From positions 3,811,501-3,875,500 of the forward strand of contig CM060173.1 of assembly GCA_030549775.1 (NCBI GenBank): a stretch of DNA of 64,000 nucleotides, read 5' to 3'. A model generated the notes under the pieces. It did no database searches. It worked only from the letters and a program-made list of their open reading frames with translations, and was not told the origin of the DNA. A program made the position numbers and the translations under genes. This stretch comes from Tamarix chinensis (taxonomy: Eukaryota > Streptophyta > Magnoliopsida > Caryophyllales > Tamaricaceae). Below are positions 1 through 11,250 of this stretch, in pieces. Position 1 is the first letter of the stretch; every line of letters begins with the position of its first letter.

Positions 1-9
1 CTAACCTAA

Positions 10-231
10 AATCTACTAAATATTGGCCAATATTGCTTATCGGGACCGATATTTAATTTTATGCTTTGTTCTTTCGATTATTACCCTATGGCTATTAGAG
101 TCGGAAAGGAATATGGTTATGGGAATGCAGTTTGGCTTAAAAATGGTTACGGATTTGTGAATGGGAATAATGGGTTTGAGCAGCCTATTAATTTTGGTCA
201 GAGTAGTAGGAAGCCTTTGACTCAACTTTGA
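10..231 (+). CDS. Possible C-terminal coding exon of an unidentified gene (partial)
   Basis: One frame is open from base 10 to a TGA at 229-231 and encodes about 73 residues. The stretch is rich in Gly, Asn and Tyr and contains VWLKNGYGFVNG and, at the end, SSRKPLTQL. The composition is protein-like, unlike the AT-rich noise around it. No splice acceptor is evident in the first bases, so the exon probably continues to the left of the window. A canonical AATAAA lies about 290 bp downstream (523-528), as expected for the last exon of a + strand gene. I do not recognise the family and assign no function. It may instead be a chance open frame. Confidence 0.33.
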   Translation, partial: NLLNIGQYCLSGPIFNFMLCSFDYYPMAIRVGKEYGYGNAVWLKNGYGFVNGNNGFEQPINFGQSSRKPLTQL

Positions 232-522
232 TTTCTTCCAATATTATATACTAATTCAGAAAGGAGAGCTGTCATTGGAGACGGAAGAAGAAATCTAAAT
301 TTAGCCAGCAGTTGTTTGTTTTGTTTGGATGCCAAAGCCAGCCTTCCTTTCAGCTGTGGATTCTGTTTCCCTGAATCAAAACTATGTTTAATTATCCGGC
401 CTGCAACTAACACAATACAATACCACATGTAGGTAGTTTGTGTGTTGTTTAGAGACTATGAAATGTGGAATAGAATAATTGTACTTGCTTTTGAATTTCT
501 TGTTGTGTTGTTCCTTGGTATG

Positions 523-528
523 AATAAA
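523..528 (+). terminator. Candidate polyadenylation signal AATAAA
   Basis: A canonical AATAAA lies in T/G-rich sequence about 290 bp after the TGA of the possible left-edge exon. Its position suits a plant 3' UTR. The hexamer is common by chance in AT-rich DNA, so this only supports the partial gene weakly. Confidence 0.3.
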
Positions 529-550
529 TCCACTGTCTTGTATGCTCTGG

Positions 551-2640
551 CTCTACGTGGAGGACAGAATTAAAGTTCTAATTGCGTTGTTATGCTGAAA
601 CACTTGCTTGGCTCTACTTCCACCCCCTGTAGGTATTGCTTAGATAATTTTCTGTCTGGCAATCATCGATATGGCATATAGTAACAAGTTTAGAGGTACA
701 GATGATGGTTATTTACTTGAGGACTTGTTTCTTTATCTATGTGACTTTGGTTTCCTTCAGCATAGTGTAGATAAAAGTGTTGAAATCCAAGTTAACATAT
801 AAGAAATTCTGAACTAAAACGGAAAAAGTAAAGGAAGTACGTGTAATTTATAGAGCATTGTCAAACTGTCCACCTAATGTTTGAAGTTTTGTATTATTTA
901 GTGTATCTGTTGTCCAACAGGAAGGCTTCATCCTCGTTAAGGCATGCTCTTTGGAGGAGGAAAAATATAAGAAAAAAAGATAAATCAATTACCTCGTACC
1001 AAGCATCCGTGTACAATTGTAAGATCCTACACGGTAGTTGAACATATAATCTTGATTTTAAATGGAGACAATGGAATTTTTCTTTCTTGATTTTATATGA
1101 TAGTTGAACGTATAATCTTGATTTTAAAATGCAAATCATAAGATCCGTCAATTTTCTTTCTTTTCTTTTTGTACAATTTGCATTTTAAATTTATCAAAAT
1201 TGCTGCTAATCAGAGGCCCCACTGTCCTCTTTGTTCTTGCACCAAAAGAAATTTTAAGTTTTCCACGGTCAATACTGGTAAGATTACCTTTTATTTTTGT
1301 TTCTGGTCTGGAAAAATCTGAAAATATAGTGATAGGAGCAAATTTTTCATCCAGCTTTTTGCTAATCGGCTGCAGGTCTTGCTGTGTGCTTGTCTGAGCT
1401 CCACAGGGTTTTCATTCTACGGGAGTTGGTAAGGTTCATATTTTTGTTGCAATTTCCCTCTCTTTTCCTGCTTCTTTATTTATAAGGAGATTGAAGTGGA
1501 ATCATTAATTACATATAGTTTGGTTGAAGTAGACATTGTGAAAGCAAGCAATCATTTGATTGAGGACATTCAACCTCGGTCAAGTTTTTACTCGTCGACA
1601 GAATGCATTTTTCTCTTCTGTGTATATTCCTCTTGCGGTGAGGAAGCATTTTTTGTTCTGGTTTGTTCTATAATGATGATATAAGCTGACTGATGAAAAT
1701 CGATGCCGCTAGGATATGGCCGAACCTTTACTGCCCCAATTATTTTTAATAAAATGACTCGGGAGTTTCCTATTTATGCTATGTACACATGATTCTTATT
1801 TTTCTTTTTTGCTTCTGTTATGGAGCCTAGTTCTGAAATGATTTATGTTAGACGTTAAGTAGTTTTGGAGCCTGTCTTGATTTCTGGTCGTGATTAAAGT
1901 GATTTGGTGTAATAATGTATAGGTATTTCTACCTTAATTTAACATTAACTTGAGTCATTATTATGTTATTCTACTCATATTTGCTTAGGCGTGGCAGATT
2001 TGTTGGGTTCATATATTTAAGCAGCTATTTTTTCTCCAAGTAATTGTTTTTTTTTTTTAAAAGTAGTAATTGCTCATATTTTATTGTATTTCTACTATTC
2101 ATTTATAATTGAAATTTCGATGACCATGGCACTTGTCGCATTGCAATTGTTTTCACCTTATAGCCACTTATCATTGTTTTGTATGTTGCTCAACCTGATT
2201 ATTCATGGTTATATTAATTAAATTAATTTTATTATTTACTTATTGAAATAATTCATTTGCTGCCTTTTGATTCAGATTAATTAGTTGATATAATGATGAC
2301 TTATTGTTATCAAAACTTATTTACGTTGAAATTTTTATATTTTATTATATACTATGCACACGTGCTTATAGATACTAGGGTTGAATGTAAGCAAGTAAGA
2401 GCTACGGGATGGTGCAGCTGATGTGCATATTATTATTGTTGAAACCTGAGTCGATCTGTGTAACTTGAGCATATTATTAACGTTGAGCATGTCAATTTGT
2501 GAAGCTCCCCTTGCTCACTTACCCAAATCTTATTGAATATAAACGAAAAGGAATCATATCATATAATAAGTTTAGTTAGAGTGGGATTATTTGCAATAAT
2601 ATTATCTCTGATATTTATTTTATGTTTTATATTTCCCAAG
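551..2640. other. Intergenic, AT-rich, no gene seen
   Basis: There are only short chance open frames on either strand, with no recognisable domain, tRNA or paired repeats. Two near-identical short segments (around 1018-1055 and 1085-1130, sharing AACRTATAATCTTGATTTTA) suggest a small local duplication. Confidence 0.5.
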
Positions 2641-2646
2641 AGTATT

Positions 2647-2925
2647 GGTCGCTGTTTGGTTTGTAGAAAGTAACAAGAAAAGAAAAATAAAAGAAAGAAA
2701 ATAAGATAAATTAATTTTATTTCTCTTGTTTGGTTGTTAGAAGATTTTTGTGAAAAATATAATGAGGTGTTTTTAATGTTTGGTTTATAAAAAGAAAATT
2801 TTAAGGAAAGTTGATTATTATTATTATTTAAATATTTTTTATGTTTGGTTGTTAGAAAAGCTTTACGGGAAAAAAATGTTACAAAGTAATTTTTGTATTT
2901 GATTTTCTAGAAAGAAAATTTTATA
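2647..2925. repeat. Irregular short repeats built on TGTTTGGTTGTTAGAAA
   Basis: Variants of a T-rich phrase close to TGTTTGGTTGTTAGAAAA recur about five times (near 2651, 2725, 2776, 2840 and 2897). Each is followed by an A-rich stretch of AGAAAATTTT type. Spacing is irregular, about 50-75 bp. It looks like an old degenerate tandem array; no coding content is visible. Confidence 0.4.
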
Positions 2926-2936
2926 GAAAGTTTATT

Positions 2937-2972
2937 ATCATCATCATCATCATCATCATCATTATTATTATT
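2937..2972. repeat. Trinucleotide microsatellite (ATC)n(ATT)n
   Basis: A run of ATC triplets passes into ATT triplets. It is a simple sequence repeat in AT-rich DNA. Confidence 0.8.
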
Positions 2973-3639
2973 ATTTGAATATTCTTATATATTCAAAAAA
3001 ATGAAAATAAGTTAAAATATTACATTATTACATAAAAAAAATCATGCAGTATCTAAAAAATCATAAAAATTCCATAAACTTATAAATTTCTAGAAAATTT
3101 CTAAAATATTATATAAAAATTTGCAATAATTTTCAAAAAAAATTCTAAATTTTTTAACAATATACAAAATATTTTATGTTTCTTTTCATTTCAAACATGA
3201 CACAACAAATATAGAATATAAACTTTATTTAAAAAATGTAGAAATAAATGTTGGCATGGGAAGGGTAAAAAAAAAGATAAGAGGAATTATTGAAAAGGGA
3301 ATATGGCAAAAATATTATATATCAAACTATAGTAAGAAGCATATTATTCCAATATCATTACATTTTTCAATTATCTTTTATTTTTCAAATACAAGCCAAT
3401 CGCAAAATAAGTAGAAAAAATATGAATAGAATAATAAATTAAAAATCTTGAACTAAAGCTAAATCAAAGTCAGTTAATGATATTAGAGAAAGCAAGAAGA
3501 ATGAGTACCAGAAAAATAGAGTCGAAAATAAATTGTGAAGAGAAAATAAAAATATATAGAGTTAATGGAAAAAGATGCAATAATTAATTAGTAATAAATC
3601 AAAATTTCTCAAACTAAAATAAATGAACCCAAGCTCAAT

Positions 3640-4700
3640 GGGGGTAGAGGTAGAAAATGGGTCATGCAAGTTGAGTTTGGGTTAGGTTAATTTATGTCAT
3701 GTTGAAATCGAGTTGGTATGCAATCAAGTCGGGTTTGGGTTTAATTTGGATAACAGTGATTCAGGTCGAGTATGTATAGGGTCGGGAGAATATTGAATAG
3801 GATTGGGGTTTGCTCTATCAGGCTTTTTCGGATTTATGTTCGATTCGGATCTATAGACTTCAGGTCGGATCTGGTTTGAGCTGAGTAAATTTGAATCTAT
3901 ATAATTCAAGTTAAATTTAGTTTGGCTAAGTTAATTTATTTTAAAATTTGTATGTGTGTGTGTGTATATATAATGAATTAAATTTTATGATTTATTATTA
4001 GTGTTATGACCATCATAATAATTTTTATCATAATATATACAGTGATATAACAAATTTTTATCATAAAATATGATGATGATGATGTAGTAGTAGTAGTAAT
4101 AAATTATTATCATTATTAGTATTATTATTATAACTATTGTTATAAATATAATTATAAAATAAATAATTTATAAGTATATAGTAAAGGAATTTTTTATGAT
4201 TATATCTGATTGATGCTAATATAATGTCAGAATAAAGTGACGAGAATAGAGGCTTACTAATTTTGTTTAATTTGTTGTTATATGAGTTGCATAATTTATT
4301 TACATAAAATTTTATTAATAAGATAGTTTATTGATGTTTATATATCAATTTATATGAGATAAAATGTTATCTTTGTAGATTAAATTTGACTTTAATTTGG
4401 ATCAAAATTGAATTTATGTCGGGTATTTATACGGTTTGAGTCGAGTCATTTCGAGTTTGGTAAGTTCGAATCAGATCATTATTAAATTTTTGCCTAGGTA
4501 TGGGTTAGGTTAGGGTTTGACTCTTTTTGGGTTTGGTTATTTCAGTTTAGGTTATTTTAGATACAGATCACTATCGGTTAGCTAAATTTGGATCGGATTC
4601 GAATTAATTTAAGTTACTTTGAATTTTTAGATTGAGATTGAATTTAATTTTTTAGATTCAGATTAAATTTTATATCGGACTATTTGGATCAGAACATATC
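3640..4700. repeat. Degenerate GGGTT/GGGTC-rich repeat block
   Basis: The + strand is full of diverged phrases such as GGGTTTGGGTT, GTCGGGT and TTCGGGT, interrupted by AT microsatellites around 3950-4150. The complementary ACCCGA-type phrases make up 42440-43320, so the two blocks look like opposite-strand copies of one repeat type. Open frames here give Pro/Asn/Arg-rich translations and are repeat shadows. Confidence 0.5.
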
Positions 4701-7700
4701 AGCTTTACTAAATCTATAATTACATACAAGAACATCATTATATATATACGTATATAAAGAAGTAGGAGATATCATATGAACAACTATATGTCTAGCTATG
4801 TCTGTCATATTTTAAGGCCTTATAAATGAATTTTTTTTCATAACCATACACCCGTGCCGCACTGTCAGTGTCCGTAGAATTTATATATATATATATATAT
4901 AAATTTGCTCAAGTTTCCTCACGTTTGGGATAGAAAAAGCTAAAAAGCTAACGGTTTAACTTTCTATATTATTATTTTTGTTATAAAATTTTCAGGCATT
5001 CAAACACTTGGAAAGATGTTTTCGTTTAATTTTTTTTTTCTTTTCTTCAGTATTTTTCTAAAACCAAACGGAGTGTTAAACTCGTAGGGGTATAATATGC
5101 TGAATGTTATTTTAGCTAAAGTTGAAGTAAGCGATCTGTTAGTGACATGTCACAGCTAGATCCTCATCTATTTGCATGTTGGTCGATGCTCATTATCAAT
5201 AAATTACCAAACCATATTAGTCGTATGATTCTAATAATTTTTTTATATATTTTTTTTTTGGGTAGATTGAGAAGTACTGAATTTACAAGATGAGACTAAT
5301 GGAGGGAATGAATATGCAGAAGGCATACCAAATGAAATTAGCCGCGACTAAGAAGACACCAGAAGGTGAAAATCTGCTGTAGAAATTTTTTTTTTTGACA
5401 GTCTAGAATGTCCCTATTAAATTCAATTTCTTCTACGTTCTTAAACACATTCATAAAATCAAAAGTGCAGGCTGCTACTTGCCATTTATTCATGTTTTAG
5501 TGGAGGTGTCTGAAGCTGAAAAGAGTCTACTGGTTGTTGAGGCGCTACTCCCCTAATATGGCATGATATGTAGACTTGTATGAGATCATCAAGGCATGCC
5601 AAAGCACAAGTTGATTAGTTGGATGGCCTACCTGGCAGGGTTCCTTAAACTCAAGGACAAAACGCCACCCATGCACAAATTGCTAGAATCCCTGGTATTG
5701 CAGTAGCCAACATACATTTTAATTTTTTTATTGTCAATTATATTATTAGTAAATAAGTATATTGTTTTAGGTATGGGACTGCCAGTTTACATAAATTTAG
5801 CTAGCATAAATAATAAAATAGAAGATTCTAAATCACATAAAAATAAACAATAAGAAAAATACAATAATGGAGGATTTAAAATAAAAAATAATAAAAATCA
5901 AATAATAAAATAAATATGGGTAAATATGAATATACGAGGAAATTGGTTTCCACCAATATATTAGGTTCACAAAAAACAAATAATTTTTATGTCATCTATT
6001 AGTCACAAGAAAGATTTTGATCAAGTTGTAAATAAGAATTAAGTTTTTATACTTTATATAACTTTTTAAATTAGATTTAATACAATAAAACATTAATATT
6101 AAATTTTAATGAATTTTAGCAGCATAGTCGCAATAAGCGGCTTCAGTATTTAACTAGATCTAAAGTATCTAATACATTAAGAATAAATGGAAGGCTGTCA
6201 ATCTAAGTACTTAAATTAGTACATCAAGTGTATCTAGTTGTATTATATTCTTTTGATCCACATGTATTCATGCACTCCATTACTTTAGTTAGAATTACAA
6301 AAATATTAGGTCGATTGTTAATTTACGTGGATGTAATTTAGACATAAATTCGAGCAAATTTATAAAGTAACCTAGTAAATATATAATCCTAGATACTGTT
6401 ACTATTGTGAAACTAGAATGAGATATGTGCTATATAAATTGTATTTGACAAAATCATAGATATAAATGATAGTAATTAAAGTAAAATAAAAGGAAAATTT
6501 CATGACATATAAAATAACAAAGAAATTATTATTAAAATCTTAAGCCACAGTCTAGGGTTTTAATCTTATCTTTAGCAAAAAGAATCTAGCCAATCATTAT
6601 GTATAAATTAATTACACGAATCATGTAATAAGGTAGGAAAATAAAAGACCAAAAATTAAAGTGAAAACCAGCAGAATAAGGCGATCGGATGACCATTGGT
6701 CAACCACCACTTCTTCTTGCTTGTGTGAATACCCCTTCTCCTCCACTTGAACGTTACCTTGAATTTGATACTCCTTTGTGTAAATTGAGGTACAGATTAA
6801 CAAATCAAGGGTTTTTGAATGTGGAATTGATGAATTTGTGGATCAATTGAATAAATTGAGCTACAAATTGAAAGAATTATGGAGATAAATGAATTCATAT
6901 GGATGAAGAATCCTAGATTACTAATATTATGATTGAGGCTAAATTGATGAAAGAGAATTATGAATTAGGCATAGATGAGGATTGATATGAATGAATTGAG
7001 GGTGAATTAAGTGAATGAAAGCATGAATTGATGGATTTAATAAAGAATAATGGAGGTGGAGGTTGAAGATGAAGATGAAATCCTAATTATGAATCTTAAT
7101 ATTGGAGGCTCTAAATTTGTTCTCTCTCATGATATTTGAGTTTGAGATGCATATATAGGTGTAAAAAAATTGAAAATTTGTGAATTAGGTCTGTGGGAAG
7201 ATAAGATAGAAGTTGGAAAATTGGAAATATTCCATGTTGAGGTCGAGATTGCCGTAGCTGTTCCAATGGCTATGAATGATCCCTGGTCAATGGGTGGTCA
7301 ATCATCCATCCCTAAGCAACTTTTAGCATTTTTTGATTGACAACTTCTGCTTTCAACAAAATTTTAACCATGATCCAATATGAGTCAAAAAATGTTGTAA
7401 ATATGACAGTTGTAGCTCTTGATCCTAGATTACCAATGCAACTTTAATTAACGCTGTTGAAACTTTAATGAACAATTTACAATTGAAATATTGAAAGTTG
7501 TTTTTGTTATTTCATGTGAAAGTTTTGGTTATTTTTAAATTATAAACCTCTTCAAAACACCTTGTTTTTGCTTCTTTTCTTCATAATTAAACACAAATAA
7601 GTACTTATGGTTAAAGAGAGGTTGAATTGGCCTTTTATAAAAGAAAAGTAATCCAAAATATGAAAAATTATTAATTTAAAAATATGACATACACTACACT

Positions 7701-8769
7701 TATCAATGCATAGAGGAGGAAGATATGGATCGTTTATTTTGAGCTTATTGATAAGGTGTGGAGGGGAATCTTACATTAGTTTATGTTACCCATTTATTTA
7801 CTCCTTCACATACTTGTCTCCCATGGATGGTGCGAGTCACTAAACTAGTGAAAGAAGAGGGATTCTAGTGGAAAGTAGTTTTTGCATGCGTCCCTTATGG
7901 ACTTGATTTATAAATTACTAATTTGGAATAAAAATATTAATGAACTACGCAAAAATATTCATCTTTTTTTTTAAAAAAAATATGGTGTTGGTGTACATGA
8001 GAGATGAACTCATTTTGTTTGTTGAGCTATCTATACGTGTACTCAAGGTTAAATCAGACAAAAAAAAATTATTCGACAAATGTAATGTGTTGGCGTTAAT
8101 GATGGTTCTTGTCACTGCAATGACGATGATGTTATACATTTAAATTTGTAGTCCTTTAGAAGGAAAATTTTGGGAAGGACTTTTAGTTTCCTTTTGAAAA
8201 TTTGATACATGACAATTTATTATGATTATTTGATAATATGGTATAGTAGATTTATAATCCAAACTCATCATAATAAAGCGCAAACTAATCTTTTTTCTAC
8301 CTAAATGTGTTAACTTGTGCCTTGTGTATGATACATGAAATTTATGATTCACCAAATTAATTTTACTATAGAAAAACAAATATTAACTATATAATAAAGA
8401 TATAAAAAATAAAATTATCTAATAATTTGCCTTTTCCCTTAAAAAAATTTCAATTATTGCAATTTATCTATTTCTTTTACTTTGCAAATAAATTATATAA
8501 GACTTTGTTTGGATGGAAAACTTTACAAATGAGACTAAGTTTGAAAAATAATGGAGGTTTAAAAATAATTTGCTTTTAAAAAATATGTCTATAAATCCAT
8601 TATTTGGATTAAAATTTTGAACTATAAAAAATTACTCCTCAAAGCCAATCTATGAAAGCAATGAAAGGTTAGTCACATAGTATGGAAAAATATACAACTT
8701 AGGAAATATAAGAGTGTAACTCAACATAAGTTTCACACAAAGATAAAAAGACATACATAGGACACTATT
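4701..8769. other. Intergenic, AT-rich, no gene recognised
   Basis: Contains a TA dinucleotide run near 4883-4901 and many short chance open frames. The stretch 5270-5710 is less AT-rich and has an exon-like look (for example around 5288-5383), but I find no domain and no convincing splice pair. The 6620-7320 segment is rich in GAATTGATGAA-type phrases and may be an eroded retroelement leader; this is not proven. Confidence 0.4.
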
Positions 8770-10125
8770 TAATACTACTAATACTATTCCTTGCAATCGT
8801 AGTCAGCTTCATTATCATCATTACCACCATCATCACTGTCACCATCTCCATGACTTGTTATTTCTACCTTAGTGTTGCCAAACTTATATGGCATTTTATA
8901 GGTACAACTAAACTAAAATTAAGGGATCCACATATTTTTCCAAAAAGTACACCACATAAATTGTCACATAGGTTGAACTAAATCATTCCTCGCCTTTAGT
9001 GAATTCAGTTTTGTTTGTCATTAATGTATCCTAAAGGTACAAGTGAACTACACTTAGGGTATCACATATATACCTTGAAGGCACCCCTTAGCATGTTATA
9101 AGAGATTTCCATGACTTGTTATTTCTACTTTAGTGTAGACAAAATATATGACATTGTAGAAAAGAAACTAAAATAAACTCAGGGTTACCATATATTCACC
9201 TAGAAGGTACACCATAGATATTATCGCATAAGGTGAACTAACTTATTTTCTCACCATTTGTGTACTCAATTATGTCATTTATTATAGTGTATTCTAAATT
9301 CACAACTAAAATACACATGGTACCATATTTCTACCCCAAAGGTACCCTTAATCTTGCTATACAATATTATCATGGTTTGTTATTCCTACACTAGTGGAAC
9401 TGAACTTAAATGGCATTCTATAGGATAACTAAAATAAACTCAATGTACCACATATTTCCCTAGAATGTGAACCATAGTCACATAGGCTGACCTAACTTGT
9501 TTTCTCAACTTAAGAGTACTCAAATCTATTGGTTGTTAGAGTGTATGCTAAAGGCACAATTAAGCTACACTCGAGGTACCACATATTTACCTTAAAGGTA
9601 CCCCTCAACATGTTATAGAAGATTGTCGTAACTTGCTATTTCTACATTAGTGTAACCAAACTTAAATGTTAATCTAGATGTATAACTAGACTAAACTCAA
9701 GGTACCACATATCCACCAAAAAGATACACCACATATCTTGTCACATAGGTTGACCTAACTTGTCTTCTCATCTTTAGTATACTCAATTATGTTGATTATA
9801 AGAGTGTATTCTAAAGTTACAACTAACTACATGTAGGGTACCATATATTTACCCCAAAGGTACCCCTTAGCATGTTATAGAAGATTGTCATGAATTGTTA
9901 TTTCTATAAAAGTTTAGCCAAACTTAAATGCATTCTAGAGGTATAATTAAACAAAAATCAAGGTAGCATATATTTACCTATAAGGTACACCACATACATC
10001 ATCACATTAGTTGACCTAACTTGTTTCTTCACATTTATTATACTCAAATTTACTAGTCATTAGTGTATTCTAAAGACACACTACATACATCATCACATAG
10101 ATGTTTATAAGGCATTATAAGGTAC
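8770..10125. repeat. Tandem array, unit about 260 bp, about five diverged copies
   Basis: The phrase TGACTTGTTATTTCTAC or a close variant recurs at 8851, 9112, 9373, 9629 and 9891, spacings 261, 261, 256 and 262 bp. Other landmarks keep the same register: AAGGTACACCACATA, GACCTAACTTGTTTTCTCA, and AAGGTACCCCTTAGCATG. There is no open frame of note. The units have diverged by many point changes and small indels but keep their order. It is a satellite-like minor array; I do not recognise the family. Confidence 0.8.
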
Positions 10126-10157
10126 TAATACAAGATTAAAAAAGTGTGTTATAAAAT

Positions 10158-11250
10158 GAGGTTTTGGTGGAGGGTCCAAAACTAGATGTTTGGGAAGGTA
10201 ATTCTCTAATGACAATATTGACTAAGGAGGAGGACAAAAATGTCATTTTTGGCATGAAAAATGGCAAGGCATCTAACTTGGATAGATTTAATGCATATTT
10301 CTACAAAATTACTTGGCACATAACTGTGATACTTTATGAAAATCCATAAGAGAATTCTTTATCTCCAGTAAGTTGCCTCCCTCTCTAAATGTTATTCCAT
10401 TGCACTTATTACTTAAAGTTCATAATGTAAAAGTCAGGGAATTTTAGACCTATTACTTGTTATAACATAATGTATAAAGTGTTGGCTAATATGACTACTA
10501 ATAGAATCAACCTTTGACAAAGACATTGATTGGTGAGTCCTTAGTTGCAGTTGTGAAAGTATAGAGTATAGCAGATAACATATGAATGGCTTTAGAACAT
10601 ATGAATTAGTATTCAAACAAACACCCCTCTCGAAAATGCATGATAAAATTAGATATAACAAAAGCTTATGACTCAATTAATTATACCTTCATTTAACAAA
10701 TACTCTTTTCATTGAACTTTCCTCTACATTTTGTTAATATTTTCATGGTATATTTTTCCTTAGTGCTTAATGGAGTTCCAAATCCACCTTTTCAAGTAAG
10801 AATAAGTTTAAGGCAAGGGGATTCCATCTCTCCATACGTGTTTGTGATCATAATTGAGTACCTGAATATGCTTATGGGGAAGATTTAGGAGAACCCATAG
10901 CTTAAACCTCATCCTAAATGTAAGAGAGTGAATTTGGTATACCTTCTCTTTATAGATGATTTATTATTCTTTTGTAGTGGAGATATCTCTTCTATTCATT
11001 CCCTAATCTATACCTGAGTTTTTTTAGGCTCTCAGGGATTACTTCAACAAGCCAAAGAGTGTCATCTACTATGGAGGAAAGTATTTGAGGATGTGAAGTC
11101 TCAAATTGCTTTAGATTTAGGCATCCTGAGGGGTACCCTCCTAGTAAGATACCAAGGAGTACCACTGTTAGGATGCAATTTATAGAATCAGGAGTATCAT
11201 GTGTTGCTTAACAAGTTCATAGCTCGAACAAGACTTTTGGAAAAATAACT
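10158..11250 (+). pseudogene. Dead LINE reverse transcriptase fragment
   Basis: Frames on the + strand, broken by stops and shifts, together spell the landmarks of a plant L1-type reverse transcriptase. In order they are: a segment with NGKASNLDRFNAYFYK (palm start), RDFRPITCYNIMYKVLAN, MIKLDITKAYDSI, a LNGVPNPPF segment followed by RQGDSISPYVF, and near 10950 LFIDDLLFFC. The last corresponds to the catalytic F/YxDD box with Ala changed to Ile. A GVPL-type motif of the region after the palm appears near 11155. No endonuclease precedes it in this orientation, and it abuts a LINE fragment of the opposite strand. It is non-functional. Confidence 0.8.

Noticed and set aside
1..40. CTAACCTAAAATCTA at the left edge as telomeric repeat
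   Set aside because: It does not follow the CCCTAAA unit and does not repeat.
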